NCBI GenBank assembly: GCA_031369365.1
Contig: JANMOP010000095.1
Location: 1 to 45,265, forward strand
Source: Methylotenera_A sp031369365
Lineage (GTDB): Bacteria; Pseudomonadota; Gammaproteobacteria; Burkholderiales; Methylophilaceae
DNA: 45,265 bases
Reading direction: 5' to 3'
Shown: positions 24,919 to 32,352 of the stretch, piece after piece
Layout: every line of letters begins with the position of its first letter
Numbering within the stretch: position 1 is the first letter of the stretch
Translations under genes and position numbers: made by a program
Notes under the pieces: generated by a model
The model's database searches: none
Seen by the model: the letters and a program-made list of their open reading frames with translations, nothing else
What the model was told of the DNA's origin: nothing

Positions 24919-26556
24919 TCATTGATTAATGGTAAGTGATAACACGTCGTCAAAGGACGAATCTAAATTCATAAATTTATTTCTAAAAAATGACTTTATA
25001 AAACGAGGAGAACCATTAGATGAACAAATTAAAAGATCCAGATTATGATCCAAAATAGAACTACTTGGAATATGTCTAATTATTAGATCAATTAAGTTTT
25101 TTAAATCTTTATCAGACCATTTTAAAAACTGAATTAATTTAATTTGTTCACTGCTTTTGGGTTTTTTTCTTATAGCTGATAATGGTGACTCTATAGAAGA
25201 TAGCAAAATTTGCAAATTAGAATTTGAGGATCGTTGCTTTATGGAATTCAACATTTCGGATAAAGCATCCACAAAATCTTGCATGTCTTGACTATCATTT
25301 TTTAATGCAATTTCATCCAGATAAAGTATTGTGGGTGATTGATTTGAATGATTTGCTAAAAAATCTATGAGTACGGGTCTTGGATTATCTATAGGTGCTT
25401 CACCTTCATATAAGCCTAATTGCTTAGATGTAATTAATATTTCATTAAAGAAATAAATAGGGTTAAAACCACTTTTTATATGTGATAAACATAATTCAAC
25501 AGGATTATGTTTTGAGCTGATAATAAAATTTCGTATTGCGGATGTTTTACCTGATCCTGACTCACCGCAAATCCATAAACTACTTAATTTTACGGTATCT
25601 CCAATTTGTTTATCAACCGCTCTAATTAAGTAGTATCTAATTGATTCTTTATCAAGAACATCGAAGATTACAGCGCTTTTTAATTTAGTGTCTGCACTTA
25701 CATATGAAGAACGTTTAAACTCCTGATGCATTCGAGGAGTGTCGATTTTTTTTATCTTTGAGGTAATAAAACTTACTAAAAATTCGTGACTTGGATGTGA
25801 AAGGCTGTCAGGTTTGACTATGGAGCTATGGTTTGTATCTGGAATTGTTCTACTTAAAAAATATCGACTACCTGATGAATAATTTACTATTGGACTAAGT
25901 AATGTAGGCAAATATTTAAGCCTAGATATTGAATGGTTTTCTATACCTTCAACACCCTTAAGAACGAAATTTTTATCTTTATTTTCAAGCAATCTTTTAA
26001 AACGATCATCGAGATCAATTAAAAAATTATTCATGGATTCTAGCTGTCCAGCTGTTCTATTTTTATAAAATTGAATAGGCGCATCAAAAAAATCTGCATA
26101 TCCTGATCCTAAAGATGGTGAAGCAAGTAAAACCAAACCTATGGTTTTGTTATTAAATGCAGTTTGATTAATTTCTAATAAATGTCTGACTACTATACCT
26201 CCCAAACTATGGCATACAAAAACAATATTCTTTTTTTCAATAGGTGGTCTTGTTCCATCAGCGTCAACATTGGAAATTTTTGCAAAAATTTCACTAGAAC
26301 AGTCACTAATACTATATAAGCCAGAATTAAAATGAGTATAGTAGCCAGCCATATATATACTGACATTAGCAAGTCTTTGATCTGAAGATAATAACGATGG
26401 CCAATAGTTTTCTTTTGATTTCCAGCATTTAGAAGAGTTGGACATAAAGCCATGTACAAATACTGTTACAGTATCTCCCGAGTCATTGCACTGAAACCAT
26501 CCATCGGAATGTGTAGGATTTGTTTTTGATATATTTTTCTTATTAAAAATTTTCAT
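24919..26556 (-). CDS. Alpha/beta-hydrolase (lipase-like) fused to a P-loop NTPase (candidate defence effector)
   Basis: This 545-residue two-domain protein has an N-terminal alpha/beta-hydrolase (about 25-265) with oxyanion strand VFVHGFMSN (32-40) and nucleophile elbow VCHSLGGIVVRHLL (Ser117). The probable catalytic His is in TNHSSIVKP (243). This pattern is seen in esterase domains attached to STAND NTPases. A second domain (about 285-545) carries Walker A GESGSGKTSA (331-340) and Walker B TILYLDE (409-415). No signal peptide or membrane helix is visible. The ATG at 26556 follows a run of A with no Shine-Dalgarno sequence. It is coupled to the next gene, so the two probably form a complex. 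An effector that cleaves lipids or esters when triggered is the simplest model. Confidence 0.75.
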   Translation of the reverse strand: MKIFNKKNISKTNPTHSDGWFQCNDSGDTVTVFVHGFMSNSSKCWKSKENYWPSLLSSDQRLANVSIYMAGYYTHFNSGLYSISDCSSEIFAKISNVDADGTRPPIEKKNIVFVCHSLGGIVVRHLLEINQTAFNNKTIGLVLLASPSLGSGYADFFDAPIQFYKNRTAGQLESMNNFLIDLDDRFKRLLENKDKNFVLKGVEGIENHSISRLKYLPTLLSPIVNYSSGSRYFLSRTIPDTNHSSIVKPDSLSHPSHEFLVSFITSKIKKIDTPRMHQEFKRSSYVSADTKLKSAVIFDVLDKESIRYYLIRAVDKQIGDTVKLSSLWICGESGSGKTSAIRNFIISSKHNPVELCLSHIKSGFNPIYFFNEILITSKQLGLYEGEAPIDNPRPVLIDFLANHSNQSPTILYLDEIALKNDSQDMQDFVDALSEMLNSIKQRSSNSNLQILLSSIESPLSAIRKKPKSSEQIKLIQFLKWSDKDLKNLIDLIIRHIPSSSILDHNLDLLICSSNGSPRFIKSFFRNKFMNLDSSFDDVLSLTINQ

Positions 26557-26792
26557 TTTTTTTTATTTTTTTAACAAACGAGTTACCTTAATAAATAGAT
26601 TTAACGAAATTGACTGTAAAAATTTAATTTAGCTAAAATAAACAAATTATTTATTGGACATAATAACAAAACTTCTGCGTAATAAATAGCTAACGTGATA
26701 AAGCAGAGATTTATTAGCGATGATTAGCGAGTGTGGGCGGGTAAATCTAAATTAAAAACAACTTACTGTGACAACTTTTAACCCTATTTATT
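26557..26792. other. AT-rich intergenic region upstream of the hydrolase gene
   Basis: No ORF is supported. It must contain the minus-strand promoter of the two-gene module, but I could not fix one with confidence. Its right part includes a diverged copy of the sequence that borders the right att (26723-26784). Confidence 0.4.
26723..26784 (+). repeat. Diverged copy of the right-att border
   Basis: The 62 bp align without gaps to 27668-27729, with 50 identities, and end in ACAACTTTTAACCC where the true att reads ACAACTTTTAATCC. It is a vestigial attachment edge and separates the two-gene module from the CBS cassette. Confidence 0.75.
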
Positions 26793-26821
26793 TTGTTTTA
26801 AATCAATAACTTGGCTATAAT
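26793..26821 (+). promoter_or_regulatory. Predicted sigma-70 promoter facing a non-coding region
   Basis: TTGTTT (26793-26798) and a perfect TATAAT (26816-26821) are separated by 17 bp. No ORF follows on the plus strand before the convergent CBS gene, so the transcript would be non-coding. Confidence 0.5.
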
Positions 26822-26827
26822 ACGTGA

Positions 26828-27012
26828 AGATGATCAGTCACGGCTCACAGAGGACCTTCACATCTTACTGCTCCCCTATATATGCACCAATTTTTGGGAA
26901 TTAACAAGGGTTACCAAGTACTGGTGAGTTGCGGCGCAAACGTAAGGATTTAAGCTTTCGGGCTTATAAAAACCAATCTTTAAACCCGTGATGATGATCC
27001 ACGGGTTCAAGT
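26828..27012 (+). ncRNA. Candidate structured non-coding RNA
   Basis: About 185 nt follow the predicted promoter. Visible pairings are GTGAAG/CTTCAC near the 5' end, ACCA/TGGT, TAAGC/GCTTA, and a terminal hairpin AACCCGTG (26983-26990) / CACGGGTT (27000-27007). The terminal hairpin lacks a T-tract on either strand and may instead end the CBS transcript. I do not recognise an RNA family. GC content is higher than in the surrounding island sequence, which suggests constraint. Confidence 0.35.
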
Positions 27013-27021
27013 TAGTTAATG

Positions 27022-27435
27022 TTAATTCGACTGGGAAATAGACTCAAGCGCCTCACCAGCAGCTTTATCATCTGTAATTGCAAGATCTCCAAGTGAAACG
27101 ATTCCCACCAATTGTTTATCACTGTCAACAACCGGAATCCTGCGGACTTGTAAATCACTCATCATTTGTGCAGCATCTTCGACAGATTCATCTTGATTAA
27201 TATGTTGGACATCAGGGGTCATAATTTCTCTAACATGATGCTCATTTGGGGAAAAACCTTTGGCAACAGCACGAATTGTAATGTCGCGATCGGATACCAT
27301 GCCTACTAATTGATTATTATCGACAATGGGCAAAATACCAAAATCATAGTCTGACATCATCTGGGCCGCCATTTGCAATGTGTCATCAGGGGATCCAACC
27401 CAGACATCTGTAGTCATTACCTGGGTAATATTCAT
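27022..27435 (-). CDS. CBS-domain pair protein
   Basis: The 137 residues consist of almost nothing but two CBS motifs: MNITQVMTTDVWVGSPDDTL to about residue 60, and VREIMTPDVQHINQDESV to about residue 125. Each ends with the usual IVDN...GMVSDRDI or VVDS...GIVSLGDL pattern. Such proteins bind adenine nucleotides and act as sensors. The ATG at 27435 has a good GGAG about seven bases upstream. Base composition is nearer the core genome than the neighbouring module. It sits alone in a cassette between two att-like edges. Confidence 0.9.
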   Translation of the reverse strand: MNITQVMTTDVWVGSPDDTLQMAAQMMSDYDFGILPIVDNNQLVGMVSDRDITIRAVAKGFSPNEHHVREIMTPDVQHINQDESVEDAAQMMSDLQVRRIPVVDSDKQLVGIVSLGDLAITDDKAAGEALESISQSN

Positions 27436-27667
27436 AATTTACTCCTCTATGGAAAGTGAACAAAATAATATTCTAGGATTTCTGCGTGTATTTTGTAACT
27501 AGAATTTGGATGAAATGCATGTAGGAATTTCACTTACCAGAGCGGATAGCAACAATAAAATAATTCGTTAGTTTAAATGGTAAATTGAGTAAAACTTCAA
27601 ATAATCGTTTTGGGCCAAAAATAGGCATTTAAACTTAGAACATGAACTTTGACGAATGCATATGAGA
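27436..27667. other. Intergenic region upstream of the CBS gene
   Basis: AT-rich, with no ORF I can support. It should contain the CBS gene promoter on the minus strand. Confidence 0.35.
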
Positions 27668-27729
27668 ATTAGCGAGTGATGGCGAGTAAATTTATATTAA
27701 TAACAATATGTTGTAACAACTTTTAATCC
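27668..27729 (+). repeat. Border sequence of the right att, intact copy
   Basis: This segment matches 26723-26784 at 50 of 62 positions. Its last bases run into the third att copy, so it is the internal arm of the island's right end. Confidence 0.75.
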
Positions 27730-27764
27730 GTTTGTCGTGGGTTCGATCCCCGCACGCCCTACCA
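27719..27764 (+). repeat. Third copy of the tRNA-Lys 3' end (right att site)
   Basis: These 46 bp are identical to 18072-18117, from the anticodon loop through CCA. No 5' tRNA half precedes it. It marks the right end of the tandem island. The terminator that follows is probably the original downstream sequence of the chromosomal tRNA-Lys. Confidence 0.95.
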
Positions 27765-27770
27765 AATTTA

Positions 27771-27800
27771 AAGCCTAGTCAGAAATGACTAGGCTTTTTT
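27771..27800 (+). terminator. Terminator after att copy 3
   Basis: An 11-bp perfect stem AAGCCTAGTCA (27771-27781) / TGACTAGGCTT (27786-27796) with a GAAA loop is followed by a T-run to 27800. Confidence 0.9.
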
Positions 27801-27819
27801 GTTCTATAATTCAACCATT

Positions 27820-27895
27820 GGGGTGTTAGCTCAGCTGGTAGAGCAGTGGACTCTTAATCCATTTGTCGCGAGTTCGATCCTCGCACGCCCTACCA
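27820..27895 (+). tRNA. tRNA-Lys (CUU)
   Basis: This 76-nt cloverleaf has anticodon CTT at 27853-27855. Acceptor arms GGGGTGT/ACGCCCT include G-U pairs, the T loop GAGTTCGATCC matches the consensus, and CCA is encoded. It is closely related to the tRNA-Lys(UUU) at the other end of the island, so the two were probably neighbours before insertion. A TATAAT lies at 27804-27809. Confidence 0.95.
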
Positions 27896-28132
27896 ATTTC
27901 TAATTAGCTCACAACGATGCCAGCTTTGATTTTGTTTCCTACCAAACTTCAGCGAGTAAAAACCGAACCACAGTGAAAAAGTCAGCGCTTTCTTACAAGA
28001 AACTCAGCATTATATTGCTTTTAAGTTTAAATAATTTTAATTAAAGTAGTGTGTGTATACAAGAAAAGTAATCATTTAGATGCCAATCTAATTCTTGTCA
28101 TTCAATTATATTAACTTTTTAAAGGCTTTTAT

Positions 28133-28345
28133 ATGAAATTTACTAAACTATCAATCGCGACATTAGCCACCTTTTTCGCGATAGGATTGACTGCTTGCGA
28201 AAGAGACGGTTCAGCAGAACGAGCAGGAGAAAATGTTGATAATGCAGCTGAAAAATTAGGCGACAGAATGGAAGATGCAACCGATAATGCTGGAGATGAA
28301 CTTGAAACAGCTGGTGATAAAGTGGAAGATGCTACTGATAAATAA
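28133..28345 (+). CDS. Small predicted lipoprotein with YtxH/LEA-like repeats
   Basis: The 70 residues start with a lipoprotein signal ending LTAC (Cys22 as the lipid anchor). The mature part is a charged helix of near-repeats (NVDNAAEKLGDRMEDATDNA, then DELETAGDKVEDATDK) resembling short stress-associated LEA/YtxH-like proteins. It is probably anchored in the envelope, and its function is unknown. The ATG has AAAGG about nine bases upstream. It stands alone between tRNA-Lys(CUU) and the cardiolipin synthase-like gene. Confidence 0.82.
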   Translation: MKFTKLSIATLATFFAIGLTACERDGSAERAGENVDNAAEKLGDRMEDATDNAGDELETAGDKVEDATDK

Positions 28346-28482
28346 GTATGGTGAAATATACTGATTACTTGGTTTGTAATTTAGTAAATTTGCACAAATT
28401 AACTAGTAAATAAACTTTATTGTGTAGTTAAAACTGGAAATGTTCTGGACGTTATGATGTAGGCTCAAAAGCATATTAGGTC

Positions 28483-29742
28483 ATGACAATTTTAATTACC
28501 ATAATTCTCACTGTTATATCGTTACTGGTATTAATGAATTTTGTTACTGCAGAGAAAAAAATCCAGCGTAAGCTGGATAAGCATTATTCCATTGAAAATC
28601 CACAATTTATGCGCTCAGTTAGTGCCTTGCTTGGGCCTTCTTTTTTAGAGGGTAATCATGTAATAGCATTAACAAATGGTATTAAAATTTTTCCTGTGAT
28701 GCTTAAAGCGATTCAAGGCGCAAAACAAACCATTACGTTTGAAACATTTATTTATTGGGCAGACAGCATTGGTGAGGAATTTGCAGAGGCTTTAAGTGAG
28801 CGTGCAAATGCTGGCATTAATGTGCATCTGTTGCTTGATTGGCTTGGTAGTGTCAAGATGGAACAAAGCCAATTAGATAAAATGGTTAGAGCGGGTGTTG
28901 AAATTCAACGCTATCATAAACCGCATTGGAGTCATCTTCCACGCCTTAACAATCGTACGCATCGTAAGTTATTAATTATTGATGGTAAATTAGGTTTTAC
29001 TGGTGGTGTAGGCATTGCTGACCAATGGCGGGGTAATGCACAAAACCCTGAAGAGTGGCGTGATACGCATTTTCAGGTAAGTGGCCCCGTAGTAGGGCAG
29101 ATGCAAGCAGTATTTATGGATAACTGGATTAAGGCAGAGGGCAAAGTTCTGCATGATTTGAAATATTTTCCAGCTTTGAAAAATGCGGGTAGCCTGCCCG
29201 CGCAAATGTTTAGTAGCTCTCCTAGCGGCGGTGGTGACTCAATGGAGCTTATGTATCTGATGGCAATCACGGCTGCCCAAGACACTATCTATTTATCAAG
29301 TGCGTATTTTGTGCCAGATGAGTTATCGATTAACGCTCTAGTAGCTGCAGCTAAACGTGGCGTTAAAATTAGTATCATCACACCAGGCAAACATATTGAT
29401 ACTGGCATAGTGCGTAAAGCATCACGGGCAAGTTGGGGTTCAATGCTCAAAGCCAATATCCAAATTGCTGAATATTCCCCAACTATGTATCACTGCAAAA
29501 TATTAATTATAGACAGCTTATTTGTTTCGGTAGGCTCAACTAATTTCGATAATCGATCATTCAGATTAAATGACGAAGCCAATCTTAATATCATGGATAA
29601 AGACTTTGCAAAAGAGCTAACAAAGGCTTTTAGCGAAGATTGGGCGAAATCTCATGTTGTTACTATTAAAGAATGGTCACAAAGAACATGGTTAGAAAAA
29701 TTATTAGAAACGGCTTCGCTACTTTTTAAGTCTCAACTTTAG
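28483..29742 (+). CDS. Cardiolipin synthase-like phospholipase D family protein
   Basis: The 419 residues begin with one membrane helix (about 1-22) and carry two HKD motifs, HRKLLIIDGKLGFTGG (about 160) and HCKILIIDSLFVSVGSTN (about 343). This is the layout of cardiolipin synthases that join phosphatidylglycerol molecules at the inner membrane. ClsB/ClsC-type enzymes are the likely relatives, but I cannot assign the subtype. TAGG lies just upstream of the ATG. It is convergent with the DUF3616-like gene. Confidence 0.88.
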   Translation: MTILITIILTVISLLVLMNFVTAEKKIQRKLDKHYSIENPQFMRSVSALLGPSFLEGNHVIALTNGIKIFPVMLKAIQGAKQTITFETFIYWADSIGEEFAEALSERANAGINVHLLLDWLGSVKMEQSQLDKMVRAGVEIQRYHKPHWSHLPRLNNRTHRKLLIIDGKLGFTGGVGIADQWRGNAQNPEEWRDTHFQVSGPVVGQMQAVFMDNWIKAEGKVLHDLKYFPALKNAGSLPAQMFSSSPSGGGDSMELMYLMAITAAQDTIYLSSAYFVPDELSINALVAAAKRGVKISIITPGKHIDTGIVRKASRASWGSMLKANIQIAEYSPTMYHCKILIIDSLFVSVGSTNFDNRSFRLNDEANLNIMDKDFAKELTKAFSEDWAKSHVVTIKEWSQRTWLEKLLETASLLFKSQL

Positions 29743-29766
29743 TTAACCTTATCAAAAACTGACACC

Positions 29767-30846
29767 TCACAAACTCAACCTAAAAATGTCAGCAAAAATA
29801 GCATTTTTCCCGACCAATCTCTTAGCATCTGGAGAATCATAAACTACTAATAGTGAAGGCTTGTTTTCTAAATATGGAAACAGCGACAATCCCTCAGCAT
29901 TGTCCTTGCCAACCTTAATAGCCAAATCAAACAACACCTCCAAGTCTCCCCCATCTTGCCCAGTAATACTGTCGCCTGATTGTCCTAAAATCCCCTTTAA
30001 CCGAAATACCATCAGCGCCCCAGCTAATGCCATCGTTGGCCCAGCTAAAATAATTAAATCATCACCGTTCCAACACAATTCCCTCACGCCCAATCCGTTC
30101 AAATCAACAAAGTGTTTCTTATACAATTTGCCTTTAGCTCCAATAGCTTTTAGCTTTAAAACTCCTTGCTTAGACGCTATCACTTCTATTTCTAAAATTA
30201 TTGCCCATCCCTGCAGAACAGGCCCCCGTAAACCAATAAAAATTCGATTCCCGCGTACTGCCAATCCTTCAATATCAAAACCATTTTCTTTGCTTGGAAT
30301 CGGCGATGACAAAAATAAACCTAGATGGCTATCATCTTTTAGCGCATCAGTCAGTAAATTCCCCGTTTTTGTCTGCTGAAGATATCCCGCTATCAGTTTA
30401 GTTTTCGAATTTTTAGAATTTGGAATCGACTTGCACAAAGCTCCATTTTTTACAGGAATTCTTGCCAACAAATAACGATTATTTTCTGCCTCTATTTTTG
30501 CTAAATTTTGAATGTCTTTACTCGGGTGTTTTCCTTTAATTTTTTTGCGTTTAGTGCTGTGTGAAGCCACAAACCAAAGATAATTGCTGCTGAAATCTAT
30601 TCCTTCAATATCAATTTCACCATCATCTTCGGAAAAGTCGATAAAATCAGCAATCGCAAATCTTTGATGTTCTCCAAAAACATGTGACCCAGCAGGCTTC
30701 AAACGCTCGATTGAAGTTGTTTCATCGGAACCCAGCCACAGATGGCCGTCGGGAGTTAAAGCAACTGCGGATAAATCAGTAATTATATCTGCGGCATCGT
30801 TATTAAATTGTAGCAACATCCGTCCGAGTAAAAAAAATTCTGGCAT
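29767..30846 (-). CDS. DUF3616-like beta-propeller protein
   Basis: The roughly 359 residues have repeated beta-strand segments and the features I associate with DUF3616: VALTPDGHLWLGSDE, IDIEGIDFSSNYLWFVASHS, GFDIEGLAVRGNRIFIGLRGP and KDNAEGLSLFP. No signal peptide is visible. Biochemical role is unknown. I prefer ATG 30846 (MPEFFLLGR), but GTG 30858, four codons upstream, is also possible. It ends 24 bp from the cardiolipin synthase-like gene, tail to tail. Confidence 0.8.
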   Translation of the reverse strand: MPEFFLLGRMLLQFNNDAADIITDLSAVALTPDGHLWLGSDETTSIERLKPAGSHVFGEHQRFAIADFIDFSEDDGEIDIEGIDFSSNYLWFVASHSTKRKKIKGKHPSKDIQNLAKIEAENNRYLLARIPVKNGALCKSIPNSKNSKTKLIAGYLQQTKTGNLLTDALKDDSHLGLFLSSPIPSKENGFDIEGLAVRGNRIFIGLRGPVLQGWAIILEIEVIASKQGVLKLKAIGAKGKLYKKHFVDLNGLGVRELCWNGDDLIILAGPTMALAGALMVFRLKGILGQSGDSITGQDGGDLEVLFDLAIKVGKDNAEGLSLFPYLENKPSLLVVYDSPDAKRLVGKNAIFADIFRLSL

Positions 30847-30858
30847 ATTTATTATCAC

Positions 30859-31203
30859 CGAAATTATAGTTAGGGTAACTCATCTAGCAATTTTGAATGA
30901 GCCTAATATTTTGCATTACTCTCATCTATTTCAATATCTATGCAAAGCACTTTACTTTCTAGCTTAATATATTTAATAGTATATAAAAATATGACAGTCA
31001 AAAGCCCCTATTAATTCTGGTTCGAGCTTACAAAAATACTCTACGCGTTTGAAGTTGTGTAATTTTCCAGATTAAATTAATAATTTTTACAAAATTATGA
31101 CGCATTATTATTAAAAATTAGTCTGTATTAACCACAAATTTATTATTTTTGTCTTGTAGATTTGGTAACATTAAATTTTACTTGGCAAATGGGTTTAAAC
31201 TTT
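30859..31203. other. Intergenic region upstream of the first galE, partly duplicated
   Basis: No ORF is supported. The last ~110 bp (from about 31095) closely match the sequence before the second galE (from about 35471), including TTTTTGTCTTGT and GTTTAAACTTTATGGCTAT. The promoter region was therefore duplicated with the gene. Confidence 0.6.
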
Positions 31204-32223
31204 ATGGCTATCTTAATCACTGGCGGTGCTGGCTATATTGGTTCTCACACATGTTTACAAATGTTAGCATCAGGCCACGAGATTGTAGTGGTAGATAATC
31301 TGTCAAATAGCTCAGAAGAATCAGTTAGCCGAGTAAAGCAAATCTCAGGTCAAAAATTCCCTTTTATCCAAGCAGATATTCGCGATAAGCGGGCGATAAG
31401 GGCAATTTTTCAACAGTATAAAATTACCGCAGTTATCCATTTTGCAGGGCTTAAGGCGGTAGGAGAGTCGAACGAGAAGCCACAACTTTATTATGACAAT
31501 AATGTAATAGGTAGTTTACATTTATTCGAGGTAATGACAGAGTTTAATGTCAAAACGATTATTTTTAGCTCATCCGCCACTGTGTATGGTGACCCAACAA
31601 TAGTGCCAGTTAAGGAAGATTTTGCGTTGAGTGCAACCAATCCTTACGGGCGTACTAAATTGATGATCGAGGATATTTTGCGCGATTTTCATGCCGCAGA
31701 TAGTGCGTGGCGCATGGCGTTACTGCGCTACTTTAATCCTATAGGCGCCCATAATAGTGGCTTGATTGGGGAAGATCCAAATGGCATTCCTAATAATTTG
31801 TTGCCCTATGTGGCACAAGTTGCGGTGGGACGTTTAGCTAAGCTGCGTGTGTTTGGTAACGATTATGCTACCCACGATGGCACTGGCGTGCGTGATTATA
31901 TTCATGTGATGGATTTAGCAGATGGTCATGTTGCGGCGCTAAATTACCTGTTGAAAAATGAAGACATGATTACTTTGAACTTGGGGACAGGTAAGGGGTA
32001 TAGCGTGCTTGATATTGTCAATGCTTTTGCAAAAGTTAGTGCTAAAACTGTGCCATATGAATTTTTATCTAGAAGAGCGGGCGATGTTGCTATAAATTAT
32101 GCTGATGCTAGCTTGGCTAAACATCTTTTAGGTTGGGTAGCCGAGCGTAATCTAGAAGAAATGTGTGCCGATGCATGGAAGTGGCAATCAAGCAACCCTA
32201 ACGGGTATAAAAAACCAGTTTAA
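31204..32223 (+). CDS. galE: UDP-glucose 4-epimerase, copy 1
   Basis: GalE interconverts UDP-glucose and UDP-galactose for polysaccharide synthesis. The 339 residues start with the NAD-binding ILITGGAGYIGSHTCLQML, carry SSSATVYGDP and the catalytic YxxxK (NPYGRTKLMIED), and have YFNPIGAHNSGLIGEDP. ATG 31204 is chosen because it matches the family start; a TTG at 31162 would add 14 unsupported residues. About 91% identical to the second copy at 35582 (29 differences by my count), with most differences in the first 140 residues. Confidence 0.96.
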   Translation: MAILITGGAGYIGSHTCLQMLASGHEIVVVDNLSNSSEESVSRVKQISGQKFPFIQADIRDKRAIRAIFQQYKITAVIHFAGLKAVGESNEKPQLYYDNNVIGSLHLFEVMTEFNVKTIIFSSSATVYGDPTIVPVKEDFALSATNPYGRTKLMIEDILRDFHAADSAWRMALLRYFNPIGAHNSGLIGEDPNGIPNNLLPYVAQVAVGRLAKLRVFGNDYATHDGTGVRDYIHVMDLADGHVAALNYLLKNEDMITLNLGTGKGYSVLDIVNAFAKVSAKTVPYEFLSRRAGDVAINYADASLAKHLLGWVAERNLEEMCADAWKWQSSNPNGYKKPV

Positions 32224-32352
32224 ACATAGCGTTAGCCAAAAGCCTAACTCTCATTCTAAAAGTTCAAATTTAGCTCACTTTTTAATTCGACATCTCATGT
32301 AACAAGTTGATGTAAAATAAATCTCCTTAACAATTAATATTTAAATCCCCCT

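Larger units (their letters stand above)
20174..27764. mobile_element. Genomic island unit 2 in tRNA-Lys
   Basis: Unit 2 is bounded by att copies at 20126-20178 and 27719-27764. It contains an integrase stump beside the left att, an IS256-family insertion, the hydrolase-NTPase/AAA-TPR gene pair, and a CBS-protein cassette. Most of it is clearly more AT-rich than the flanking core genes. The IS has removed the integrase N-terminus and leaves no target duplication, so the unit is probably immobile now. Confidence 0.75.

Noticed and set aside
24918..24953. Longer N-terminus of the AAA_35/TPR protein from TTG 24953
   Set aside because: It would overlap the upstream gene by 35 bases, and the 12 extra residues are just its shifted frame; ATG 24917 is well placed.
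26828..27012. Known riboswitch, for example a cyclic-di-GMP GEMM element
   Set aside because: The CGCAAAC stretch is only superficially similar; the conserved paired core and a downstream controlled gene are missing.
31162..31203. Extended galE N-terminus from TTG 31162
   Set aside because: GalE proteins begin right at the ILITGGAGYIG strand; the second copy also starts at the equivalent ATG.
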